This document shows, piece by piece, positions 1-11,800 of a stretch of DNA of 64,000 nt. The notes under the pieces are model-generated. The model saw nothing but the letters and a program-made list of their open reading frames with translations. It had not been told where the DNA came from and searched no databases. Numbering within the stretch: position 1 is the stretch's first letter; each line of letters begins with the position of its first letter. Origin of the DNA: Marsupella aquatica (Eukaryota > Marchantiophyta); the NCBI GenBank assembly GCA_973895155.1, contig OZ316891.1:28334001-28398000 (forward strand), read 5' to 3'. The position numbers and the translations under genes are program-made.

Positions 1-2
1 GT

Positions 3-2798
3 TTGGCTATCTTACGGAAGAATGGACTCATTTCTGATTTGCAATCTTGTAAATTAGAGTTTTGTGAGCATTGCATTCTTGGAAAGCAGCATCGTCGTGC
101 TTTTGGTGTTGGAACTCATCGTTCCAAAGCGGTTCTTGAGTACATACATAGTGACGTGTGGGGTCCATCCCTGACTCCCTCACACTCTGGAAAGTTGTAC
201 TATGTATCATTTATTGATGATTACTCAAGATTTGTGTGGATTTATTTCATGACGCATAAGTCTGATGTCTTGTCCATTTTTAAGAAGTGGAAGGCCCAGG
301 TGGAGAATCAGACTGGAAACACGATCAAGTGTTTGGATACAAGGGTGAAGAGTCTGAGGTCAGACAACGGCGGGGAGTACACTTCAATGGAATTTGAAGA
401 GTACTGTTCAGAACAGGGGATAACTCGCCATCTCACCACAGTTTATACTCCGCAGCAGAATGGTGTCGCTGAGAGGCTCAATCGGACACTGTTGGAGCGG
501 TCACGGAGTATGTTGAGCCAATCAGGTTTACCACAAGAATTTTGGGCAGAAGCTGTCAATACCGCAGCTTATTTGGTAAATCTTTCTCCTTCTAGTGCTA
601 TCAATTTCAAAACGCCGTTTGAGATGCGCTATAAGCGGCAAGCAGACTATCATGGCTTGGTAATTTTTGGAAGTGATGCATATGCTCTCACACCAAAGCA
701 GAATAGGACCAAGTTGGATCCTACCTCCAGGAAATGTATTTTTCTTGGGTACCAGAGTGGTGTGAAAGCCTATAGGCTATGAGATCCTATTGCCTGTAAG
801 CTCGTTGTCAGTAGGGATGTTTCCTTCAATGAATCCAGATTATTGAAGGAGGGGAAGAATACTCAGGTCTCCCGTACTGACAAAGGAAAATCTCCTATCC
901 TGGATCTCGTTGAGGGGGAGATTGGTTATGAGGTGCATGACCGGAGAGAAGGAGTTGCTCCAATTATGGAGCTGGTTCCTGTGCCAGAGGAACCAGAGGA
1001 GTTTGTTGATGCTGGTGAGCAACAAGTGGATGCTGTTGAGCTTCAAATTGTACCAGCACACGCGGATCAACCGGAGTCATCGGCTAGAAGAACATCTGGT
1101 CGCACTGTACGCGCTCCATCAAGGTATGGATAGTGGGTTGATTCATCTCAACTGCAAGAGGATGATTTTACAGCTGATGATGAGGGTGATGCGTTAATTT
1201 TGGAAGAAGGAGAACCTTCTTCATTTCATGAGGCAAGTGCTTCAAAAGAGAAGCAGAAGTGGACTGCAGCAATGCAAACGGAGATGCAGTCACTAAAGGA
1301 CAACAAAACTTGGGAGCTTGTTAAGCTGCCTAAGGGTCAGCAAGTGGTGGACAGCAAGTGGATTTACAAGCTGAAGGATAATTCCATAGGAGGTGGATCG
1401 AAGGTCTACAAGGCTAGATTGGTAGCAAAGGGATTCACACAAGAGAAAGGTGTGGATTACAATGAGGTCTTCTCACCAGTTGCTAAGTACTCTACAATAC
1501 GACTATTGTGTGTACTTGTTGTAATGTTTGGTCTGCTTCTAGATCAGATGGATGTTGTCACAGCTTTCCTCTATGGCACATTGGAAGAGGTGATCTTCAT
1601 GAGACAACCGCTAGGTTTTGTGAAGAGAGGACAGGAGGAATTGGTTTGCAGATTGCTGAAATCCTTGTATGGGTTGAAGCAGTCACCAAGACAGTGGAAC
1701 AAGCGGTTTGACGATTGGATTCGGTCACAAGGTTTTCACAGAAGTGTATTTGACCCTTGTGTGTATTTGAAACCGGTGAAGAATGTTGTCTTTGGGTTCA
1801 TTGTTTTAGTACTTTATGTGGATGACATGCTAATTGCAGCCAAGGATAGGTCTGAGATTGTTAAGCTCAAGGCACTGCTTAGTGCAGAGTTTAAGATGAA
1901 GGACTTAGGGCCAGCTAAGAGGATTTTGGGTATGGAGATCACTAGGGACTTGGAGGCTGGCAAGCTATGGTTGACGCAGAGCAGTTATGCGAGGAAGGTA
2001 ATTGCAAGGTTCAACATGGAGAATAGCAAGCCAGTAAGTACCCCGTTGGCTCCACACTTCAAGTTATCATCAGCGTTCTGTCCTACGGATGACACAGAGA
2101 AGGGGTTGATGTCAAAGGTTCCATATGACAAGGCAGTGGGGAGTCTCATGTATTTGATGACTTGCACTAGACCTGATCTTGCCATGGCTATGGGCAAGGT
2201 GAGCAGGTACATGTCGAATCCAGGGAAGGTACACTGGGAAGCAGTGAAGTGGATTATCAGGTACTTGAAGGGTACCGTGGATCATGGTCTTTTATTTGAT
2301 GCGAATGCAAAGAATGCTAGATCATTGATTGGCTATGTAGATTCTGACTATGGACAAGATTTGGACCGAAGGAGATCAACAACAGGATACGTGTTCACAC
2401 TTGGCGGTGGATGCATAAGTTGGAGGTCTACTTTGCAGAAGTGTATTGCTCAATCTACTACAGAAGCGGAGTATGTTGCAGCTGCGGAAGCAGCAAAGGA
2501 AGCGATTTGGTTGGATAGACTTATCACTGAAATGGGATTGCCACAGGGGAATGTGAAGCTCCATTGTGATAGTCAAAGTGCGCTCCACCTTGCTGTGAAC
2601 CAGGTGATGGACAACAGAGTGAAGCACATTGACGTCAGGTACCATTTTATCAGGCAGGCTGTGTCTGATAATTTGTTTGAGCTAGTCAAGATTGATGGTA
2701 AACTCAACCCGGTTGACGCATTTACCAAAGTGATTCCTTTGGAGAGTTTCTCTAGACACCGTGACGTATTGCAGGTTTTGCAATTGCATCACAAGTAG
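3..2798 (+). pseudogene. Ty1/Copia retrotransposon polyprotein, 3' part (integrase, reverse transcriptase, RNase H)
   Basis: One reading frame carries the distal half of a Copia pol. It begins in the Cys-rich pre-integrase region (CEHCILGKQH) and continues into an integrase core with HSDVWG, SDNGGEY and a downstream NGVAERLNRTLLE stretch, the expected D-D-E layout. The reverse transcriptase follows, with YVDD at about 1814-1825, and then RNase H (GYVDSDYGQDLDRRRSTTGY and TTEAEY). Integrase before RT is the Copia order. Two in-frame stops break the frame: TGA at 780-782, where family members usually have Trp (a one-base TGG to TGA change), and TAG at 1131-1133 in the variable linker. Otherwise it is open to the stop at 2796-2798, so the copy is young but probably not able to make a full polyprotein. 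Gag, protease and the 5' LTR lie outside the window. Confidence 0.95.
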
Positions 2799-2989
2799 AG
2801 TTTTCTTAAACATTCATTGTAATTACTGATATATGCTCTTCCTCATTCCTATGTATTAGGCTACGGCTTAGTTCTGGTTTGCTCTAGTTAGAGAGGGAAA
2901 CCGGTTTGGTTTCTGTCCAGAACTTCCCGCTGAGGGATCATATACATTGGCAGTATTACTCTCCCCTAGACCAGAGTCAAGGGGAAGAT

Positions 2990-3445
2990 TGTTGGGTATT
3001 TACTCTTACGTCTAGGTTAGGTATGACGTGGTTGGTACAACAACGTGGGTTGGTACAACTACGTGGTTAGGTACAACTACGTGATTAGGTACAACTATGT
3101 GGTTAGGTACAACTACGTGATTAGGTACAACTATGTGGTTAGGTACAACTACGTGATTAGGTACAACTATGTGGTTAGGTACAACTAAGTTGCACACTAT
3201 ATCATAAGAGGCATGTGTGCTTGGAGAGGTAGAACCAAGGCTCATTGTTATGGAGCCACTTGAGAGATAGGGAGAGCTTACACTGTGGAGACTCGGTATA
3301 GCCGACGGGCTTAGAGTTCAGTAAAGCTCTCTTGTGTGTTCCCGTGGACGTAGCCTCAAGGAGGTGAACCACGTATCTCTTGTGTCAACTATTGTGCGTT
3401 GGATGGTTCATGGGCTTGCCATTGCGATCGTCGTCTAGCTCAACA
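2990..3445 (+). repeat. 3' LTR of the Copia element
   Basis: The 456-bp repeat starts TGTTGG and ends CAACA, a 5-bp terminal inverted match. A purine-rich polypurine tract (AGGGGAAGA, 2980-2988) lies immediately upstream, as expected for a 3' LTR. A solo copy of the same family at 21351-21703 confirms both ends. Inside, about 3045-3185, is an array of near-identical 36-bp units (two 18-bp halves alternating GGTTAGGTACAACTA and GATTAGGTACAACTA). The solo copy lacks most of these units, which explains its shorter length. The 5-bp target duplication cannot be checked because the 5' LTR is outside the window. Confidence 0.92.
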
Positions 3446-3720
3446 AATGGGAGGGCCGGGCCGGGAATGGGCAGGGGCAAGGCCGGGAAGGGAAGGGGCC
3501 GGGAAGGGGAGGGGTAGGGCCGGGCCGGGAAGGGGGAGGGGAAGGGAAGAGGCCGGGAAGGGGAGGGGTAGGGCCGGGCCGGGAAGGGGGAGGGGGAGGG
3601 GAAGGGGGAGGGAAGGGGAAGGGGAAGGGCCGGGAAGGGAAGTAGCCGGGCCGGGAATTACCGGCCGGGAGCCGGACCGGGGACCGGGGTGGACCGGGTG
3701 ACAACTTGTCGGTTGTCGAG
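3446..3720. repeat. G-rich low-complexity tract (GGGCCGGG/GGGGAGGG)
   Basis: Immediately 3' of the Copia LTR is about 250 bp of irregular repeats of GGGCCGGG, GGGAAGGGG and GGGGAGGGG. Both strands are open for about 100 codons only because of composition; the predicted Gly/Arg or Pro-rich peptides are not credible genes. A C-rich tract of similar type occurs at about 29930-30410. Confidence 0.8.
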
Positions 3721-5808
3721 TCCAAAGGCCTCTATTTGTCGGACAAGTCCAAATCGGGATTTAACCCTTTTGAGTGCGTGGGGGAACCCGGGTTCCCGCT
3801 AGCAGGTTCAACTAGCGAATTTAATGCAAAGTAGGCAAGCCGACGCCAGCAGCAGTCGAGAGTGGTGCATTGATGATCGAGTGGTGCATTGATGATGGCG
3901 TAGGAAGCAGCTCAGCAGCCTCAGCTGCTGGGTTTCGCTCATCGGCTCATCGGAGGGCTCCCCAATTTCTGGAGAATTGGTTGGGTATTGGGGCAGGACC
4001 ACAGAACACGTTTGAGCCGGAATGTGTGAGCAGTCGATCATCCATGGTTTTATGAGTGAGAACGGCTGGACGGGGAGCTAGAGGGAGGACGAGAATGTCG
4101 TCGGTGCTGACCTTCAGAGCTGCGGACTTTGACAGAGGGAGATTTGCAGGCATCACCTCGATTCGGTCCACTGAGAGAGAAAAGCCGTCGTCATCATCGA
4201 CCAGCAGTTGCCCGTCTAGCACATGAGGATGTACGTACAGACAGCTACTGCGATGAGTTCGTTTCGTGCCGTTTGACTAGTAGACTGTCTCGCGTCTCCT
4301 ACTCGACCTTTCAAACTTTCAAACGATTGTTGAGTGGCTGTGCCCTTGGGAGCATGAGCTCTGCAGGGGAGGTTCGTGGGTGCCGGATTGCTGGATCGTC
4401 GTCCGCTCTTTGGGTAGAGGGAGTGTAGCATATGACTGAATGTTTGCATTTTCTGTTGGATTGCGAGACTTTTCAGTGTACTTTGATACTGAAGTTAGCG
4501 AGTCTTGAACAGATCGAGACGAATCGAGAGAGAGTTAGGATCAAGATCAATTCCTTTCTATCTCCAGTTCCTTGATTCCTGCTCCAGACAGCAGCTTCTT
4601 CATTAGAGACAGGTCTGTCTTTACTCAACTATTGTGAGTTTTTCATGGATCGTACTGAGCATTCTTGTCACTCCGAGCTCTTGGGACTTCCCCCGTCATA
4701 CTCGTACTATGTTTGGTGTTCTCTAGCTCCACTTATCCGCTGGAGGATTTGCCAAGGACTTTAGCAATTATTTCTCTCTCGAGATTCTTCCTGGCATCGT
4801 TTCGTCGTCGCACTGACATACATTATGAGCTTGACGTCTCCTTGCCTTTTCACACATCGCCGAGCCCGAAGAATTCTTCGTGGGTGTGGCTCTCGCGTTG
4901 GAATGGTTTTCGCATCCGTCTCCTTCCTCTTTATTCCCACCGGCCTCGTGTCTCCTTCGTTGTCGAGAATACAGGAGGAGACGGGTCACACTCTACGGTG
5001 GTGCCGTCGAGTCCTTGTTGGTTGATCAACTTCTGTAATTTTTTAGAAGAGCTCCCTCCCAATACCAGACCAGTTCACTCCACTTGCCACGTTCAATTGC
5101 TTACGTGCACTGGTTCTGCGGATAAGCTATTACAGTAGTCCCTACAGATTGAACGGCACCTCAACTGGCTCAGAGGACATAAGTTGGCACTCTGCTGATT
5201 TGTAAACTTCTCGTACTGTCGGGCGATTCTCGCGGCACTACATTGGACCTGTCTTCTGTGGTCAGGTCTCACGTTGCCCCGGACTCGTTCTGAACGATTA
5301 CCGACAGGTTTGAAGTAGTTCGTCTCGCTCACTTGGATAGCCATACAGAGAGCGGGAGGCATGAGATGGGTATCGGGAAGCTCGTGATGCAGCCGTCTCG
5401 TTTGTGAGTAGGCGCCTACTGCCGCTACTCAATGTGGGGCCATGGTTGTTCGACGGATTGTTGGCCCATGCATTGCGTGGATATCTTTCCTAGCCCCCGT
5501 AAAGTAGGCGGATGTTTGGCGTGGAGTCGATAATTAGTGTTTTCTCTAGAATTTAACGATGTATTGCCCTAGAGGGGCTTTGAGGGATCGGCCAATTCTA
5601 AACTGGCCCAGCCAGTCCCACTGAACAACAGAATTGCATCTGACCCAAACTGTAGAGATTGCGAGTAGTGTCACCCGCGGGACGTAGATTTAGCCGCGTT
5701 ATCCATCACTTGTGGTATCTGGATGCATCACTGCAGCTATGATAATTACTACTTGTTCAGTTATGGCTTTCGATTTGCATAGATTTTCGTTGGTTGTGAT
5801 TCTGGTAG
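3721..5808. other. Region upstream of the MEB-like gene; no confident gene
   Basis: No long conserved reading frame is visible. A short open frame from ATG 4095 encodes 44 residues ending in a Ser-rich tail. It could be an upstream reading frame or a first coding exon of the downstream gene, but nothing connects it. GA- and CT-rich stretches around 4500-4620 look like 5' leader sequence. The start of the MEB-like transcript probably lies in this region. Confidence 0.4.
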
Positions 5809-8800
5809 ACTTGCTAATTGCTGAGAGTAAACGAGAGGCGCAGTATCTTGGGATGTTCAAGAGTATAGTGTCCGAAGATGTAGATAATTTGAGAACTCGG
5901 TTAACTAAATTTAATAAGTTGAAACGACAGATGGAGAAGAAATTGGAGAACTACAAGGAAACGGGGAGGAGACTGTCTCGGAGATTTTCATCTCGGAAGC
6001 GTCTTCTTTCACTGAAAGGCAGGTTCAAGAAGTTTCTTTCCGATCATCAGCTCAAAGCTGGGTAAGCTGAGGTCGTCTCCTCCACTACTGGTTCAGACTC
6101 GGACTCGGACATAGACGGAAGGGAAACCTCTTCTCCTCCTGCCAGAAGCGGAGTGATTAAAAAATCTTCGGGCTCCAGTCCTTCCTCGGACACTGACGAG
6201 GAATCTCCGGCTAAACTGGAAAAGAAGAAGAAATCGGATTCAAGCCCAGATTCCTTGGAGGAGAAGAAGAAGAAAATGGGTCGATCAAATTCTAGTGAAA
6301 AGAAATTGCAATTCCATCTGCAGCAAGAACGTAAAGAATTCTTCGGACTTCCACCTCTCGAGGAAACTCCTCCTACTTCTCCTCAAAGTAATCCTAGATT
6401 CTCAACTGGAGCTGACAGCGACTACGGAAGGCTTTGGACACATGCTAGTGCGCCCAACTCTCCTGCGAATCTAGCCCATAACTTGAATATCAGCTACCGC
6501 GGTGGGGATTCTTCTCCTGTGGCTCTAGTCCATTCCTTGAGTGTAGGGAAACGGGGGAAGCATCCCAGCCAACTCTCAGATATATCCCATGCCTCTCCTC
6601 CAAGGTCTAGCAGTCTTGACCACGACGTGCTCGGCGTAAAGTCGGAGGACATGACATCTTCCCCATCCAAGACGACGCCCTCCTTAAAACCGAACGGATT
6701 GCCAATTGTTCATCATGATGAGGAACAAGGTAGGCCATCAGTTTTCTTAGTATTACCTTAATTGCTTATAGTGGGGACGAACAGATGAAATACCTCTTTG
6801 AGGTCAATGCACCTATTCCAGCCCCGTAGATCTATAATTTGTTATACCGGGAATGGTAGACATTCATAAGCACGGACAGGAATGTGTCCAGGATGCAATT
6901 CTCTTTGTCATCAGTCATCTGATTGGACACGCGCTTACAGATTCGTATTCAGCGCTTCGAGATGCATATTCTGGTCCTTACTTTAGTGAGCCGTTGTTTC
7001 TTGCAGGGGTGTGGAGGTGCGGAAGTTGTGGTTGGATTTATCCTAATCCGAATCCCAGTTTGCGCAATCGACGACAGCATAAGCAGCACTGTGGAGAAAT
7101 CAGCAATGTGCAGCGCTGGCTGGGTGCACAAGACATCAGGGATGCACCAGAGGAACGTGAGTAGTAACATGATGTGGGAATAGGCTTATTCAAGCTTCTT
7201 GCTGCCAGTACGAGCTACCATCCATTTGTTCAGAGCATGCACACTTTCGCACTCTGCCCGCCGGGATTCTTAGAGCTTGCTGCGTAGTTATTTGCTCCTT
7301 GCAAATCTTGGATCGACAACTAAGTTACGGTCCCATCCTCGTCCTCATGCGTCGTTTGTATGGCGGCCCACAAGTTTGGGAGATTCTTCTGAACCGTGAG
7401 ATGTCAGCTTAGATCAGTTTAAAGCAGTTCAAAAATTACATTGGTTGTGTAGCAGGCTTCTGATTCTAAGACTTCGGATGGCAAATTCATTCCTGGACCA
7501 TTGTCTTGTGTGCAGGGGCTGTGAAATTAATAGAGGATTCAGAAGTGTGGGAGGGATCTGGCCTACATGACATATTGAGCACAGCCGATGAGCATTCAAT
7601 GGGAAAGTTTGACAGAAAAGACGATAACGAGGGTGTGTCTGATAGGTCAGCTGATCATCATGGATCTGTGGATGAGGGCAGACTCGACGATATCGAGCCT
7701 AATGGTTCTCCAGATCATGATGCAGGTGGGGATGAGGGCAGTGGTGGAAGAAGTCCCAGTGCAGCTGCGAATCCTCACGGGATTGAGGACCAAAAGTTGA
7801 ATAGAGTGCTCGAGTGGCCACCTTTTGATAATGGAACGAAAGATCACAGCAGTGCAGATGAGATGCCGTCAGATGTGTCAACTGATCATCATGAAGTCAA
7901 GGAGCACAGCAAGTCGGAAGATCTGTCCATTGGGTCAACTGCTCATAACGGCATTGAGGAAGCCAGTCAATTGGATGATTCGCCTTCGTTCATAACCCCT
8001 GAAGTTGAGGCTAACCAAGAGGAAATAACTCAGGTGTTTGGCAGTGAGGTCGAAGCTCATGAGAGACAGTTAAACCAGAAGTCGCAGGAGGAAATGGAAA
8101 ATGAGGGAGGAGTTGGACAAGTAGAGCCTGTGAACGGCAATGATAGACGGAGCTTTGCTGTGGTAGATTCAAATGTACACGATTTAGTTCATGTCGACAA
8201 TATTGCAGGCTTTAAGGAAGGCGAGAATGCCAATCAAGATGTTAATGACGATCTGAACCATCCTGATGATGTTGGGCTTACGGAGGTCCCGGAAGTCCAT
8301 AGTGAGCAATCAGCCCCTACAAGTGATGCTGGAGTAGGGGATGGACAGGCCATTCATGTTGTGAGGAACAAGGATGACTTGGACACCACGACACCTTTTG
8401 ATGATGAATTCAGCAAGGATGCAGTAGATGCCAAAACAATTGAGTCGGAACCCAGAGTTATCACACATAAGGGACGACCGATGGTTTTGGCAAGAGTAGT
8501 GCGAGAGCCGGACGTGATGGAGCCAACCCTTTCTACAGCTGAACTTCAGAGCGAAGACACAGAAATTGAAAAGAGAAATGTGAAAGCATTGAAAGCAGTA
8601 ACTCGTGACGTGCCAAATGTGGACAAAGTGATACCAAAATTGTGTGAACCTTCTCAAAATAGCAGTCTGGAGACAGATTCAAAGACCAATGGCTTTGTTT
8701 CAGATTACAGCGGTGAACAGAAAGTGTCAGCGAGTGAGAGTGTGGAAGGGAATTCGACCCGAGAGTTACCTTCCCAGGAGAATGGCATCAGAACAGAAAA

Positions 8801-11800
8801 TGGGGGCAGAGTTGCACCTCCTAGTCCTCTTGAAGAAGCGCCAAAATGGATGAATAGTGGGGTGATCACCTCTCAGGACGAAGGAGACACCTTTACTTCT
8901 ATGCAGAAATACTGGGCAGGTAGGACAGGAAGCGAGTACTTGCTTGCAGAAGGAAAGAGATCACCATCGTTTGGTAGTTGCGATAATATTGGATTCCTTT
9001 CCTTCAAGAATGGGGAAGGCAGAAGATCACCTTCACCTTTTTCACTTAGTAAATCTGCAGATGGGGAGGTCCAGAGCTCACCGTCTGTAGTTTTCCTCGA
9101 CTATCGTAGCACTGCGGACGACAAAAGCGAAGAGTGGGCCGTCCCAAGTTTGGCAGTCATCCACCATCATGGAAGTAGTTCATCTAGTGCCCATGTGGAC
9201 TACGATTTGGAGAAGGTGGTACATGAGCAGAACACTCATTACTTAATCTGTCCAGCATGTGGATCAGATGTCACCAAGAGGATTATACTAAGGAAGAGAA
9301 AGAGAACTCGCGGCCAGGAGGGCCATGGGAGGGAATCCAAGGAGATAATGAGGCGACCAGGAGGTGTTGAGGATCAAACTCCCCAAGTTGATGAAAGTGA
9401 CGATGAAACTTGGGGGTGTTTCGCTTGCCTTTCTTTCTTCATACGCAGAGGTGAATGTTTTTCATAGGATGATTCTTAGGTTTTTCACTGCAGTATTGCC
9501 AGACTCAACTTTCGGTATGGAACTCATCTTGCATCCTGTGCTACATGTTCAATTATTTGATATCTATGTATTTGGGGTGTGCCTCCTCAGCGGGAAGTTG
9601 GTCTGCAATATCACATCCTCGGGGCTTGAAATTAGAGGACCAGGTCACGATCCATCGTATGAGCTCATCTTCTCGTCTTGTGTCTCAGGCGTTGGAGAAG
9701 GGCGTGTGTCCCAATCTTCTGTCCCTGGGGCAGAGGAGCAAACTCCATCAGCTTCTGGCGAGCCGGTGGAGACAGACCAGGAGAGAGTTCGATGTCTTCC
9801 AACGCTTTTCCGCTGGGACCAAGGGACGTCAAAGCCAGGTACAGGAATCCTGCTAGAATGCCGTGTTTTGGAAACTTCAGACAATCCCTTTCTACGTTAT
9901 TCGCAAAATTCAGGCAATAAACCGCATCTCTTATTGGATTGTGGCTAGGCTTGAAGGCTTTTCCATAGCTCGTTGAGTGATTACCAATTGTAATTAACTG
10001 AGCCTCAGAGGCTGTGTTATCTTGAGCAATTATTATTATTGTCCCCGAATATTGAAAGGAAGTTGAATTCCATTAGACAATGGCTAAGTGACAAGTGCCT
10101 TCTACCTTGTTGATGTACGGTTATTCTTCTCTCAGCCAAAGAGGCCAAAACGTCGACACTTTTCTTCTCATCCGTTCACGTATTCATTCTCTAATTGCAA
10201 TTCCGAGAAGACTCCATTGTGTAGATTGCGGCATTTTATGAGTATGAGTTGTTTGTTTTGCAGAATTGAAAGTACCCCTTCTTGGAGATACTGCAAGGGA
10301 AGAAGTCGTTGGGGAGGTCCCAGAACCACGACCGGTGAATACTGGGTCTGTTCATGAGGTGTCCTTGGATGACGATGACAAAGTCAGCTGCTTTAGTTAT
10401 TTACAACGGTCGAAGAGCTCAGGTACATTTGAATAAACGGGCCTGGAATTTTTTGTCACTTTTGAGCTCTTCAATTTACACGTGCATTCTCTCTATCCAA
10501 ATGGAGTTCAGTTTAAAGCATGAAAGTTTCTAATCGGGCTCGTTGGGTTTGCGCTGACGTACATGAACCCTTACTTACAGGTACTTCCAAGGAAGAAGAC
10601 AATGCAGCGATTGCAAAGCCAATGCCAGTCAGTAACGTACACGGTCAGGAGGTTCCTTCAGATGAGGATGAACGGGTCAGCTGCTTCAGCTATTTGCAAC
10701 GCCCCAAACCGGAGACTCCTGTGAAGGAGGAGGCACCTGAAGAATCATCAGTATCAAATTTTCAAGCAGAGATAGAGGATGAAGCATCAAACCCTCACCA
10801 AGCTGAAGGGGTCGGGGAGCATGGTGAATTCCCAGATAAGGATCACGAGTCCGTTATCCAACTTCCTGATGGAATTGAGGTTTCGCAGCAAAGAGAGACA
10901 GTAGAAAAGGAAAACTGCGAATGTCTTCCATTTTTCTCATTCCGATCTGAGAGTTCTTTTCCAGCGAACACTGTCGCAGATACACGTAGGCCCCCAAGAG
11001 AATTCCATCCTGTAGAGGACCCTAACAAGGGAGGAACTTCAGAGTCGTTGCCTGCGTCAGTGCCAGCTTTTCCATGGGGAACACCTTCCAAATGTGATTT
11101 GTCTCCTTCACCAGGAGACTTGTCATCTCACCCGGAGATCACTGACAGTCCTGAGGAAACCTCTACGTTGTTGACGCAAGAGCATCAAGTCCTGGAGGAC
11201 GGAAGTGAGAAAAGAAGTTGCAATTGTCTACCAGAGCTACTATCAGCTTTTTCCTGGGGACCAATCCCAGTGTATACTCATCCTCCCCTGGATACGGTTG
11301 AATCAGCACAAATGGAACAAGACGAGGAACGCACGGCAGTTAGTCCTATTGCTTCAGTGACACAAGAGCCTCGACCCCTGGGGGTTGCTGAAGAGAAAGG
11401 AACTTTCAATTGCCTAACAGAGCTGCCTTCCTTCACATGGGGACGAATCCCAGTGTATACTCATCCTCCCCCGGATACTTACGAGTTTTCAGGAGAGGAA
11501 CAATACGAGGAACCTTCTGCAGGTATTCCTAGTGCTTCAGGGACCCGAGAGCGTCAAGTCCCTGAGGTTAGTGGAGAGAACAGAAGTTGTAATTGCCTAC
11601 CCGAGCTATCTACCTTTTCATGGCGATCAATCCCAGATCATACCCAAATCCAGTCATCACCCCAGGCCACCCCAGGCTGTACTGACGAGGTTACTGTCGA
11701 TGGCGACGAGGATTTACAATCTTCTCATCTTAAAGCAGAGGCCAAAGAGTCGGCAACCTGCGCATGTTTACCGCTTTTGTTCCCCGCATTTCGCTGGGGA

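Noticed and set aside
3012-3245. Minus-strand frame with repeated VVPNH units
   Set aside because: It is the reverse complement of the 36-bp tandem repeat in the Copia LTR; the repeat length is a multiple of three, which keeps the frame open.
3399-3725. Gly/Arg-rich and Pro-rich frames on both strands
   Set aside because: They come from the GGGCCGGG low-complexity tract and have no start context, domain or splice support.
4665-5138. 157-codon plus-strand frame upstream of the MEB-like gene
   Set aside because: Irregular composition, overlapping frames on both strands and no splice link; more likely leader or intron sequence.
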